Source of the DNA: an uncultured Capnocytophaga sp.
GTDB taxonomy: Bacteria > Bacteroidota > Bacteroidia > Flavobacteriales > Flavobacteriaceae
Reading direction: 5' to 3'
Assembly: GCA_915070235.1 (NCBI GenBank)
Contig: CAJZFM010000033.1
Location: 1-12,451, forward strand
DNA length: 12,451 nt
Position numbers and translations under genes: made by a program. The notes beneath the pieces were generated by a model. That model made no database searches, was not told the origin of the DNA, and saw only the letters and a program-made list of their open reading frames with translations. Shown piece by piece: positions 1-7,327 of this stretch. How positions within the stretch are numbered: position 1 is the first letter of the stretch; each line of letters starts with the position of its first letter.

Positions 1-2099
1 TTTTGCTTCTGCTCAATGACATTTTTGGCTTGCTCGAAAGTTACCGAAAAGACATCCAACGACTTATCCAAAGAAATAAAAGCATCACCAAAGCGGATAT
101 AAGGACCAAAGCGCCCAATATTGGATTCTACTTCCTTGCCTTGAAACACACCCAACTTGCGAGGAAGTTCGAAGAGCTTCATAGCCTCCTCAAAGGTAAT
201 TGTGTCAATAGATTGGTTCGGGAGTAGGCTAGCAAATCGGGGCTTTTCTTCGTCCTCCACAGAGCCTATTTGTACCATTGCACCATAGCGCCCCAAGCGG
301 ACACTTACGGGCTTGCCTGTAGCAGGGTCGGTACCTAGAATACGCTCACCCGTTTCTCTTTCAGCATTCTGTTCTACATCGGTAACTGTAGGGTGAAAGG
401 CTTCATAGAAGCGCCCTACCATCTTTGACCAATCTTCTTTTCCTGAAGCTATATCATCAAATTCTTCTTCTACCTTAGCGGTAAAGTGGTAATCAACAAT
501 GCTATCAAAATGATTAATCAAAAAGTCATTTACAATCATTCCTATATCAGTAGGAATGAGTTTGCCCTTATCAGCACCTACATTCTCAGAGAGTTTCTTT
601 TCTTTGATCTCATCCTTGACTAAGGAGAGTTGTAAGTAAGGACGGCTTTCCCCTTCTATATTACTACGCTCTACATAACCACGGTTCTGTATAGTGGAGA
701 TAGTAGCAGCATAGGTGGAAGGGCGACCAATACCGAGTTCTTCTAACTTCTTGACCAAGGAGGCTTCTGTATAACGGAAAGGAGGACGAGTAAAACGCTG
801 AGTAGCTGTAATATGTTTGCTGGTGAGTACCTCACCTACCTTCATTGTGGGTAGCATGCCTTCATTTTCTTCCTCTTCGTCGTCCTTACCCTCAAGATAT
901 ACTTTGAGGAAGCCGTCAAAGGTAATCACTTCACCACTGGCTAAGAACGGTTCAGAGTGGGTATTGGCATTGATTTTCACTTGGGTGCGCTCTAATTGTG
1001 CATCGCTCATTTGGGAGGCAATGGTACGCTTCCAGATAAGTTCGTATAGGCGTACTTGGTCTGCTTCGGCTTTTACCGTATGAGCCGCCATATCGGTAGG
1101 GCGAATGGCCTCATGTGCTTCTTGGGCACCCTTGGAGTGGGAGGTATATTGTCGGGTCTTGCTATATTTGGCTCCGTAGGTATGGGTGATCTCCTGCTGG
1201 GCAGCAGCGAGTGCCTCTGGGGATAGGTTTACACTATCGGTACGCATATAGGTGATAAGTCCTGATTCATACAATCGCTGAGCGAGTTGCATAGTCTTGG
1301 ATACAGAGAAATGGAGCTTGCGGGAAGCCTCCTGCTGAAGGGTAGAGGTGGTAAAGGGAGGTGCTGGAGATTTTTTGGTGGGTTTAGTTTCCAAACTGCC
1401 CACGGTAAAGGTAGCTCCTATATGCTGCTGTAGGAATGCGCTGGCTGCTTCTTTGTTAGGGAAAGACTTATTGGTATGGGCCTTGATAAGCTTGCCCTCG
1501 GCAGTGAGGAATTCGGCGGTAACCTTGTAGGAGGCTTCACTCTTGAAGTCCTGTATTTCTCGTTCGCGCTCTACAATTAGGCGTACCGATACCGATTGTA
1601 CGCGCCCAGCCGAGAGACCTTTGCGTATCTTCTTCCACAGTACAGGAGAGAGTTCATATCCCACTAAGCGGTCAAGCACACGGCGTGCTTGCTGGGCATT
1701 GACCAAGTTAAAGTCTATCCCACGTGGATTCTTTATGGCATGTTCTATGGCAGATTTAGTAATGGAGTTGAACACAATACGCTTGGTTTTCTCCTGTGGC
1801 AATTTGAGTTCTTCGGCTAAGTGCCACGCTATGGCTTCTCCCTCACGGTCCTCATCAGAAGCCAACCATACAGTATCCACTTTCTTTACTTCTTCCTTGA
1901 GGCTCTTCACAAGAGTTCGCTTATCGGCAGATACTATATACTGAGGCTTAAAGCCATGCTGTACATCCACCCCTAATTCCTTATCAGGGAGGTCAGCAAT
2001 ATGCCCATAACTGGACATCACCTTATAATCACTGCCCAAAAATTTCTCAATGGTTTTCGCCTTGGCAGGAGACTCTACAATTACTAAATTTTTTGCCAT
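1..2099 (-). CDS. topA: DNA topoisomerase I (type IA), C-terminus cut by window edge
   Basis: Type IA topoisomerase, which relaxes negative supercoils by a transient 5'-phosphotyrosine break in one strand. The frame is open from the ATG at 2099 to the left edge, giving 699 codons; full-length bacteroidotal TopA is longer (roughly 830-870 aa from memory), so the last part lies outside. Visible parts: an N-terminal Toprim domain opening MAKNLVIVESPAKAKTIEKF with E9 and the acidic triad D82/D84/E86 in SDEDREGEA; AGRVQSV near residue 165; the catalytic tyrosine Y284 in GLITYMRTDS (codon 1248-1250); GIGRPSTYA near 460. From about residue 584 come glycine-rich Toprim C-terminal repeats (GKPVSVRLGRYGAMVQIG, then IGRFGPYIRFGD). 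No cysteine zinc ribbons are visible in the part present. It lies 84 nt downstream of prfB on the same strand and may be co-transcribed with it. Identity is certain; only the C-terminal architecture is unknown. Confidence 0.97.
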   Translation of the reverse strand, partial: MAKNLVIVESPAKAKTIEKFLGSDYKVMSSYGHIADLPDKELGVDVQHGFKPQYIVSADKRTLVKSLKEEVKKVDTVWLASDEDREGEAIAWHLAEELKLPQEKTKRIVFNSITKSAIEHAIKNPRGIDFNLVNAQQARRVLDRLVGYELSPVLWKKIRKGLSAGRVQSVSVRLIVEREREIQDFKSEASYKVTAEFLTAEGKLIKAHTNKSFPNKEAASAFLQQHIGATFTVGSLETKPTKKSPAPPFTTSTLQQEASRKLHFSVSKTMQLAQRLYESGLITYMRTDSVNLSPEALAAAQQEITHTYGAKYSKTRQYTSHSKGAQEAHEAIRPTDMAAHTVKAEADQVRLYELIWKRTIASQMSDAQLERTQVKINANTHSEPFLASGEVITFDGFLKVYLEGKDDEEEENEGMLPTMKVGEVLTSKHITATQRFTRPPFRYTEASLVKKLEELGIGRPSTYAATISTIQNRGYVERSNIEGESRPYLQLSLVKDEIKEKKLSENVGADKGKLIPTDIGMIVNDFLINHFDSIVDYHFTAKVEEEFDDIASGKEDWSKMVGRFYEAFHPTVTDVEQNAERETGERILGTDPATGKPVSVRLGRYGAMVQIGSVEDEEKPRFASLLPNQSIDTITFEEAMKLFELPRKLGVFQGKEVESNIGRFGPYIRFGDAFISLDKSLDVFSVTFEQAKNVIEQKQ

Positions 2100-2146
2100 T
2101 GTTATTAATTTATAAGATAAAAAGTAACCTCTGATTACTAATATTT

Positions 2147-2154
2147 CAAATATG
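2147..2154 (-). promoter_or_regulatory. Weak candidate -7 element upstream of topA
   Basis: Read on the minus strand this is CATATTTG, one mismatch from the Bacteroidota -7 consensus TAnnTTTG. It would place a transcript start about 40 nt before the topA ATG. I see no convincing -33 TTG element at the right distance, and topA could instead be read through from prfB. Treat as a weak candidate. Confidence 0.22.
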
Positions 2155-2158
2155 ATTT

Positions 2159-2193
2159 GTCATTAGTCGTTAGTCACTTGTCACTATTCATTA
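2159..2193 (-). repeat. Heptamer tandem array at the 3' end of prfB
   Basis: On the minus strand, in prfB sense, five consecutive 7-mers can be read: TAATGAA, TAGTGAC, AAGTGAC, TAACGAC, TAATGAC. The first begins in the third-last codon of prfB. The second starts with the prfB stop codon TAG, followed directly by an in-frame TGA. It is the same motif family as the arrays at 4879-4934 and 11170-11239. The function is unknown; slippage-generated satellite DNA, a protein-binding array or a backup-stop region are all possible. Confidence 0.75.
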
Positions 2194-3281
2194 TGTTGTT
2201 GTCCCATGAGCATGAGGTATGCTTTTAGGAAATCATCTAATTCACCATTCATCACTGCATCTACATTGGTAGTTTCGTAGCCTGAGCGAACGTCCTTGAC
2301 CAGCTTATAGGGATGCATCACATAGTTACGGATTTGGCTACCCCATTCTATCTTCATCTTGTTAGCTTCTATCTCGTCGCGCTTGGCTTGGCGTTTTTTG
2401 AGTTCTATCTCATAGAGTTGCGATTTGAGCAATTGGAGTGCCTTATTCTTGTTGTCCAACTGGCTACGGGTCTCGGAGTTCTCTATGATAATACCTGTAG
2501 GGTGGTGGCGAAGACGTACGGCTGTTTCTACTTTATTGACATTCTGTCCTCCTGCCCCACTGGAGCGCATGGTCTCAAAGGAGATATCCGCGGGGTTAAT
2601 CTCTATTTCTATCGTATCATCGGCCAAGGGGTATACATATACCGAGGCAAAGGAGGTATGTCGCTTGGCATTGCTATCAAAGGGAGAGATACGCACCAAA
2701 CGGTGTACCCCATTTTCCCCTTTGAGGTAGCCAAAGGCAAATTCTCCATCTATCTCTAAGGTTACGGTTTTTACCCCTGCCACATCGCCCTCTTGGTAGT
2801 TAAGTTCCTTGACAGAAAAGCCCTGTTTGTTTGCCCACATCATATACATACGCATAAGCATAGAAGCCCAGTCGCAACTCTCGGTGCCTCCAGCGCCTGC
2901 GGTGATTTGTAGTACTGCACTCAGGGCATCACCTTCGTCGGAGAGCATATTGCGGAACTCTATATTCTCTATGTGATGAAGCGCCTGCCCATAGAAATCC
3001 TCTACTTCCTGAGCTGAAATAGCATTTTCTTTATAAAACTCCAGCATGATTTGGAGTTCTTCCACCATTTCCACCGCTTTTTCGTAATCGGTTACCCATT
3101 TTTTTTGGGATTGAATCTTTTGAACTAATAGCTGAGCCTCCTTGGGGTTGTCCCAAAAGTCAGGCGCTAAGGTTTTCTCCTCTTCATTGGCAATTTCAAT
3201 CTTTTTTTTGTCAATTTGGAGATACCTCTCTAAGCGTTCTACCCGTTGGCTAAGTTCCTTGAGTTGGTCTATGGTTACCAT
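2184..3281 (-). CDS. prfB: Peptide chain release factor 2 (RF2), single uninterrupted frame
   Basis: Class I release factor that reads UAA and UGA in the ribosomal A site and triggers peptidyl-tRNA hydrolysis. The protein is 365 aa, a normal length. Seen in sequence: an N-terminal coiled-coil-like region, the codon-recognition tripeptide SPF at 199-201 that marks RF2 rather than RF1, and the GGQ catalytic loop at 244-246 in [13 protein letters not shown]. Many bacteria interrupt prfB near codon 25 with an in-frame UGA for autoregulatory +1 frameshifting. Here codons 19-24 read AGG TAT CTC CAA ATT GAC with no stop, so the protein is made directly. The stop is TAG with an in-frame TGA immediately after, inside a heptamer array. 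A perfect -7 element lies just upstream, giving a very short leader. It is divergent from tsaC and upstream of topA. Confidence 0.98.
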   Translation of the reverse strand: MVTIDQLKELSQRVERLERYLQIDKKKIEIANEEEKTLAPDFWDNPKEAQLLVQKIQSQKKWVTDYEKAVEMVEELQIMLEFYKENAISAQEVEDFYGQALHHIENIEFRNMLSDEGDALSAVLQITAGAGGTESCDWASMLMRMYMMWANKQGFSVKELNYQEGDVAGVKTVTLEIDGEFAFGYLKGENGVHRLVRISPFDSNAKRHTSFASVYVYPLADDTIEIEINPADISFETMRSSGAGGQNVNKVETAVRLRHHPTGIIIENSETRSQLDNKNKALQLLKSQLYEIELKKRQAKRDEIEANKMKIEWGSQIRNYVMHPYKLVKDVRSGYETTNVDAVMNGELDDFLKAYLMLMGQQHNE

Positions 3282-3296
3282 TTACGAAAATTTCGG

Positions 3297-3304
3297 CAAA
3301 AGTA
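3297..3304 (-). promoter_or_regulatory. Bacteroidota -7 promoter element for prfB
   Basis: The minus strand reads TACTTTTG, a perfect match to TAnnTTTG. Transcription would start near 3291, only about 10 nt before the prfB ATG at 3281, so the leader is nearly absent and no Shine-Dalgarno site fits. I cannot see a clear -33 TTG element. The element occurs in the intergenic strip at the expected place, which is the main support. Confidence 0.5.
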
Positions 3305-3455
3305 CGATTTTTTATTTATTATTCTTGAGATAGCTGTTGTTTTTTTCCAAAACATGTCTTAACGATTGAAAAATTAAATAGCAATATACTGATAATCAAC
3401 TATGTGAAAATAAAAATTTTAACGCACCATATCCGATAGTTTTAATTATTTATTG

Positions 3456-3463
3456 TAATTTTG
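3456..3463 (+). promoter_or_regulatory. Bacteroidota -7 promoter element for the tsaC-truA-VOC-dnaG block
   Basis: TAATTTTG is a perfect match to TAnnTTTG, in AT-rich intergenic DNA. The predicted transcript start is near 3469, leaving a leader of about 47 nt to the preferred tsaC ATG at 3516. No clear -33 TTG is visible 17-23 nt upstream. I found no comparable element before truA, the VOC gene or dnaG, so this may drive all four genes. Confidence 0.5.
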
Positions 3464-3515
3464 TCCTTTGTAGGGGCGAATGGCAATTTGCTTACACTTT
3501 AATATCTTGAAAGAA

Positions 3516-4139
3516 ATGGCGAAATTCATCAAAATATATCCAGAGAATCCCAATGAGCGGGAGATACAGAAGGTAGTGGAGTGCCTCAGAGATGGCGGGG
3601 TGATTATCTACCCTACCGATACCGTCTATGGGTTGGGCTGCGACATCACCCATAGCAAGGCCTTAGAACGAATCGCTCACCTTAAGGGCGTAAAGTTAGA
3701 CAAAGCCAACTTCTCCTTTGTCTGTGCCGATCTGAGCAACCTCTCCGACTACGTAAAACAGATAGATACGGCCACCTTCAAGCTCCTCAAGCGTGCATTG
3801 CCAGGGGCTTATACCTTTATTTTACCTGGGAATAACAACCTGCCTAAGGAGTTCAAAAAGAAAAAGACAGTAGGGATTCGTGTGCCTGATAACAACATTG
3901 CCCGTACCTTAGTAGAAAAATTGGGCAATCCAATTGTCTCCTCCTCTATCTATGACGAAGACGAGGTGGTAGAATACACCACCGACCCCGAACTGATTTT
4001 TGAAAAATGGCAAGATAAGGTAGATATTGTCATAGATGGCGGTTATGGGGACAATGTGCCCTCCACTATCATAGATCTCTCCACTGGGGTTCCTGAGCTA
4101 ATTCGTGGGGGAAAGGGCAGTATAGAGGGACTTTTTTAA
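3516..4139 (+). CDS. tsaC: L-threonylcarbamoyladenylate synthase (YrdC/TsaC family)
   Basis: Makes threonylcarbamoyl-AMP from threonine, bicarbonate and ATP, the first step of the t6A37 modification of ANN-decoding tRNAs in the cytoplasm. From the start at 3516 it is 207 aa: a stand-alone YrdC domain without the extra Sua5 domain. Seen: the nucleotide and substrate pocket motif YPTDTVYGLG (32-41), KGVKLDK (57-63), PGAYTFIL (96-103), GIRVPDN (120-126), the SSS run at 142-144 and PSTIIDLS (182-189). An in-frame ATG at 3480 would add 12 residues (MAICLHFNILKE). I prefer 3516 because MAKFIKIYPENP resembles the usual start of flavobacterial homologues as I remember them, and GAAAGAA lies just before it. 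It is the first gene of the plus-strand block; truA starts 20 nt after its stop. Confidence 0.93.
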   Translation: MAKFIKIYPENPNEREIQKVVECLRDGGVIIYPTDTVYGLGCDITHSKALERIAHLKGVKLDKANFSFVCADLSNLSDYVKQIDTATFKLLKRALPGAYTFILPGNNNLPKEFKKKKTVGIRVPDNNIARTLVEKLGNPIVSSSIYDEDEVVEYTTDPELIFEKWQDKVDIVIDGGYGDNVPSTIIDLSTGVPELIRGGKGSIEGLF

Positions 4140-4159
4140 CTAATTGAAAAACAAGTATA

Positions 4160-4888
4160 GTGCGTTATTTTATACGACTCTCCTATAATGGAAAAGATTA
4201 CAATGGTTGGCAGCGACAGCCCAAGGCTCCCTCGGTGCAGGAAGAGATAGAACGAGCCTTGTCCTTACTATTACGTACTGAAATCTCCATAGTGGGAGCC
4301 GGCCGTACCGATACAGGGGTACATGCCAGGGACTATTATGCTCATTTTGACCATGAAGCATCACTGCCTGAGAATTTAGTAAACAAGCTTAACTCCTTCC
4401 TCCCAAAAACCATTGTTATCAAAGCTATCTTTCCTGTCAAGGACGATGCCCATGCCCGTTTTGATGCATGCTCTCGTACCTATCAATATTTCATCAGCAC
4501 GGAGAAAGACCCCTTCGGGTATGAGCAACATTATTACATACATTACCCCCTCGACCTCGACCTGATGAACAAGGCTTGCGAAATACTTCTAAAGCATACT
4601 GATTTTCAATGTTTTTCAAAAGTTAATACCGATGTCAGAACCTATATCTGTCATCTGACAGAGGCCTATTGGCGGCAGCAAGGGGCGTTGCTCATCTTTA
4701 GAATCACTGCTGATCGCTTCTTGCGCAATATGGTACGCGCCATTGTAGGGACGCTCTTGGAGGTAGGCTCAGGGAAAATGACCTTGGAGGGCTTCGAGCA
4801 AGTCCTGCTGAGCAAAAATCGTTCTCAAGCGGGCTATTCTGTTCCTGGGCATGCATTGTTCTTGGAGGAAGTACTTTATAATGATTAA
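4160..4888 (+). CDS. truA: tRNA pseudouridine(38-40) synthase
   Basis: Isomerises uridines 38-40 in the anticodon stem-loop of many tRNAs. The protein is 242 aa, normal for TruA. The catalytic aspartate is D51 in GAGRTDTGVHA, with the family tyrosine in SRTYQYF (Y108) and the RNA-binding FLRNMVRAIVGTLLEVG segment at 187-203. The start is GTG at 4160, chosen because RYFIRLSYNGKDYNGWQ follows immediately and matches the family N-terminus; there is no ATG nearby. It sits 20 nt after tsaC, so the two tRNA-modification genes are probably co-transcribed. The last codons (TAT AAT GAT TAA) form the beginning of a heptamer array, so the C-terminal residues YND and the stop codon derive from repeat sequence, with an in-frame TGA directly after the TAA. 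Confidence 0.97.
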   Translation: MRYFIRLSYNGKDYNGWQRQPKAPSVQEEIERALSLLLRTEISIVGAGRTDTGVHARDYYAHFDHEASLPENLVNKLNSFLPKTIVIKAIFPVKDDAHARFDACSRTYQYFISTEKDPFGYEQHYYIHYPLDLDLMNKACEILLKHTDFQCFSKVNTDVRTYICHLTEAYWRQQGALLIFRITADRFLRNMVRAIVGTLLEVGSGKMTLEGFEQVLLSKNRSQAGYSVPGHALFLEEVLYND

Positions 4889-4934
4889 TGACTAATGATT
4901 AATGACTAATGACTAATGATTAATGATTAATGAC
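4879..4934 (+). repeat. Tandem array of eight TAATGA(T/C) heptamers at the 3' end of truA
   Basis: Eight uninterrupted 7-nt units, differing only in the last base, in the order T,C,T,C,C,T,T,C. The first unit starts in the third-last truA codon and the second begins with the truA stop codon. A degenerate tail (AACTAACC, AATGACAAC) continues to about 4951, just before the VOC gene at 4963. Because the unit is 7 nt and carries TAA and TGA in the same frame, any three units close all three sense-strand reading frames. No hairpin or T-run typical of a terminator is apparent. Function unknown. Confidence 0.9.
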
Positions 4935-4962
4935 AACTAACCAATGACAACTGAAAATAGAA

Positions 4963-5349
4963 ATGGATATAGAAAAAATACACCACATTGCGATTATTTG
5001 TAGCGATTACGAGCTGTCAAAGCATTTTTACACAGAAATCTTACCTTTTACCATACAGGCTGAACATTATAGAGCAGAAAGACAGTCTTTTAAGTTAGAC
5101 TTGTGTCTCAATGGGGAATATGTCTTGGAATTGTTCTCCTTTCCTTCGCCCCCTAAGCGTATCAGCCGACCAGAGGCTTGTGGAGGTAGGCATTTGGCTT
5201 TGGCTGTGAGAGACTTAGAGGCATCTATCTCTTACTTAGAAAGTCAAAAGGTGGCTTGTGAGGCCATACGCCAAGATGAATACACAGGCAAGCGCTTTAC
5301 TTTCTTGGAAGACCCCGACGGCTTCCCTATTGAATTATACGAAATATAA
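4963..5349 (+). CDS. VOC-superfamily glyoxalase-like metalloprotein (YaeR/SMU1112c type)
   Basis: A 128-aa vicinal-oxygen-chelate protein. Two beta-alpha-beta-beta-beta modules are apparent, opening with IHHIAIICSDYELSKHFYTE and closing with FLEDPDGFPIELYEI. The four expected metal ligands are all present: H8, E56 (YVLELFSF), H77 (GGRHLALAV) and E124 (PIELYE). That pattern fits glyoxalase I and the YaeR-like subgroup, so a metal-dependent lyase or isomerase on a small thiol adduct or keto-compound is plausible; the substrate cannot be told from sequence. It is too generic for a confident call as lactoylglutathione lyase or as a fosfomycin-resistance enzyme. It lies between truA and dnaG, 12 nt before the dnaG start, so it is probably co-transcribed with primase. 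Confidence 0.85.
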   Translation: MDIEKIHHIAIICSDYELSKHFYTEILPFTIQAEHYRAERQSFKLDLCLNGEYVLELFSFPSPPKRISRPEACGGRHLALAVRDLEASISYLESQKVACEAIRQDEYTGKRFTFLEDPDGFPIELYEI

Positions 5350-5361
5350 CTCTTTGAGAAC

Positions 5362-7326
5362 GTGATTACTAAAGAAAGCATAGACAAGGTATATGATGCC
5401 ATTCGGGTGGAGGAAGTCATAGGCGACTTTATCCAACTCAAGCGTTCTGGCTCTGGCTATAAGGGGTTGAGCCCCTTTACCAATGAGCGTACGCCGAGCT
5501 TTTCCGTATCTCCAGCCAAGCAAATATGGAAGGACTTCAGTAGCGGAAAAGGTGGCAATGCCATTGCTTTCCTTATGGAACATGAGCACTTCTCTTATGT
5601 AGAGGCCATTCGTTATTTGGCAAAAAAATATAATATAGAGCTGGAGGAAACCCAACAGAATGAGGAGGAGAAAAACAAAGCCAATGAGCGGGAGGGATTG
5701 TACTTGGTGAGCGAATTTGCTCGTGATTATTTTCATCAAATTCTCCTAAACTCCGAAGAGGGCAAGGCCTTGGGACTCACTTACTTTAAGGAACGAGGCT
5801 TTACCGATGAGACTATAGCTACTTTTCAGCTCGGTTACTCCCTTGATAGCTGGAGTGCGCTGACCGATGAAGCCATAGCCAAGGGAATGAACGTCGCTTA
5901 TTTAGAAAAAACAGGGCTTACTATTACCACTGAGAAAGGTCGTAAGATAGATCGTTTCAAGGGACGAGTGATGTTCCCCATTCTCTCCATGAGTGGGCGG
6001 GTCTTGGGTTTTGGTGGGCGTATCCTCTCCAAGGAAAAGCAAAAAGAAGCCAAATATCTGAACTCTCCTGAGAGCGATATCTATCACAAGAGTAATATAT
6101 TATATGGTATCTTTCAGGCCAAACCCTTTATTGCCAAGGAAGACAATTGCTACCTTGTAGAAGGCTATACCGATGTGATACAGCTCTACCAGCGCGGTAT
6201 CAAGAATGTAGTGGCCTCCAGCGGTACAGCCCTCACTCAAGAGCAGATACGTCTTATACGCCGACTTACCCCCAATGTTACCATTCTCTATGATGGAGAT
6301 GCAGCAGGGCTAAGAGCGGCTATCCGTGGAGTGGATCTGATTCTTGCCGAGGGTATGAATGTACGTATTTGTACCTTTCCCGAAGGAGAAGACCCTGATA
6401 GCTTTGCCAAAAGTAATTCCTTAGAAGAAATACAAGCCTATTTCGGCGAACATACACAGGACTTTATCCGCTTTAAGGCCTCTTTGCTCATTGAAGAAGC
6501 TCAGGACGACCCTATGAAGCGTGCCGATACCATTCGCAGTATGATAGAGAGTATTTCCAAGATATCCGACCCTATCAAAAGGGAAATCTATGTAAGGGAA
6601 TGCGCCAAAATCATGGAAATATCCGAGGAGGTACTCTTCGCTTCGCTGGCGCAAATGAATCAGCAACAGCTCTTAAAGGCACAACAAGAGGTGAAGAGAG
6701 CGCAAAAGGAAACACCTATGGCTGTGGTGAAAACTCCTGAGCGCCTGCCCCGCATCTTCCATTTGGAGAAGGAGCTGATTAAGTATCTGCTACTCTATGG
6801 GCCTAAAGAATGTGTCTTTGAGGACAAATTCATATACTACGATCCTGAGACGGGAGAAGAAAAAGTACAGGAAATCAGCCAAAAAGCAAAGGTGTATGAA
6901 AAACTATTCCTCGAACTCCAAGCCGATGAGATAGAACTCTCCACGGCGGAGTTCAAGGAAATATATACTTTCTTTATAGACAAATATCAACATGGCCTTG
7001 AGGATATTTCTACCATTATCAATGAGCTTCCTATCTCCATGGCTTCCATTATTGCTACCTTTCAAGCTCAGGAGGAAGAAATCCGCCTACACAACTGGAG
7101 AGAGAAAGGAGTGGAGGTGAAACCTAAGGAAGCCGACCTTTCGTATGCAATCAATGGAATTGTACTGAATCTTCGCAAGATACTTATTGACAAGAAGATA
7201 GAAGAACTCCGAGCCGAAATTATCCAATTAGAGGCCGAAAAGGGCGATCCCACTTGGGCTATCCAAGAAATAATGGAGTACAATGTACTGAAGAACACTA
7301 TCTCCCGTCGCTTAGGTTCCAATTAG
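5362..7326 (+). CDS. dnaG: DNA primase with a ligand-less zinc-binding domain
   Basis: Synthesises RNA primers at the replication fork and is recruited by the DnaB helicase. The protein is 654 aa. Its N-terminal CHC2-type domain is recognisable (residues about 30-75, KGLSPFTNERTPSFSV ... FSSGKGGNAIAFLMEHE), but the four E. coli zinc ligands correspond here to S37, T40, D58 and S61. The catalytic core carries RFKGRVMFPI (198-207), GRVLGFGGRIL, the Toprim motif VEGYTD (E267, D271), YDGDAAG (D311, D313) and EGEDPDSF (341-348). The region after about 450 is the variable helicase-binding part. The start is GTG at 5362; MITKESIDKVYD matches the family N-terminus as I recall it. It is the last gene of the plus-strand block, and its TAG ends one base from the convergent aminotransferase gene. 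Confidence 0.97.
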   Translation: MITKESIDKVYDAIRVEEVIGDFIQLKRSGSGYKGLSPFTNERTPSFSVSPAKQIWKDFSSGKGGNAIAFLMEHEHFSYVEAIRYLAKKYNIELEETQQNEEEKNKANEREGLYLVSEFARDYFHQILLNSEEGKALGLTYFKERGFTDETIATFQLGYSLDSWSALTDEAIAKGMNVAYLEKTGLTITTEKGRKIDRFKGRVMFPILSMSGRVLGFGGRILSKEKQKEAKYLNSPESDIYHKSNILYGIFQAKPFIAKEDNCYLVEGYTDVIQLYQRGIKNVVASSGTALTQEQIRLIRRLTPNVTILYDGDAAGLRAAIRGVDLILAEGMNVRICTFPEGEDPDSFAKSNSLEEIQAYFGEHTQDFIRFKASLLIEEAQDDPMKRADTIRSMIESISKISDPIKREIYVRECAKIMEISEEVLFASLAQMNQQQLLKAQQEVKRAQKETPMAVVKTPERLPRIFHLEKELIKYLLLYGPKECVFEDKFIYYDPETGEEKVQEISQKAKVYEKLFLELQADEIELSTAEFKEIYTFFIDKYQHGLEDISTIINELPISMASIIATFQAQEEEIRLHNWREKGVEVKPKEADLSYAINGIVLNLRKILIDKKIEELRAEIIQLEAEKGDPTWAIQEIMEYNVLKNTISRRLGSN

Positions 7327-7327
7327 T

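Noticed and set aside
1543..1944. A 133-aa open frame on the plus strand opposite topA
   Set aside because: It mirrors the conserved TopA catalytic and Toprim region in another frame, with Ser/Arg-rich composition typical of a shadow frame.
2313..2759. A 148-aa open frame on the plus strand opposite prfB
   Set aside because: It lies wholly within the well-supported prfB coding sequence, has no recognisable domain and no upstream promoter element; it is an antisense shadow.
3480..3515. Upstream ATG at 3480 as the tsaC start
   Set aside because: The added residues MAICLHFNILKE are not like the family N-terminus as I recall it, whereas the ATG at 3516 directly precedes the family-like MAKFIKIYPENP and has a purine-rich stretch before it. 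The longer start cannot be fully excluded.
4879..4934. The heptamer array as a CRISPR array or replication iterons
   Set aside because: There are no unique spacers and the unit is only 7 nt; there are no cas genes, and no DnaA boxes or plasmid initiator gene nearby. Simple tandem repeat is the better description.
4963..5349. VOC protein as a fosfomycin or bleomycin resistance determinant
   Set aside because: The metal-ligand pattern is general to the superfamily, there is no resistance-specific motif, and the neighbours are housekeeping genes.
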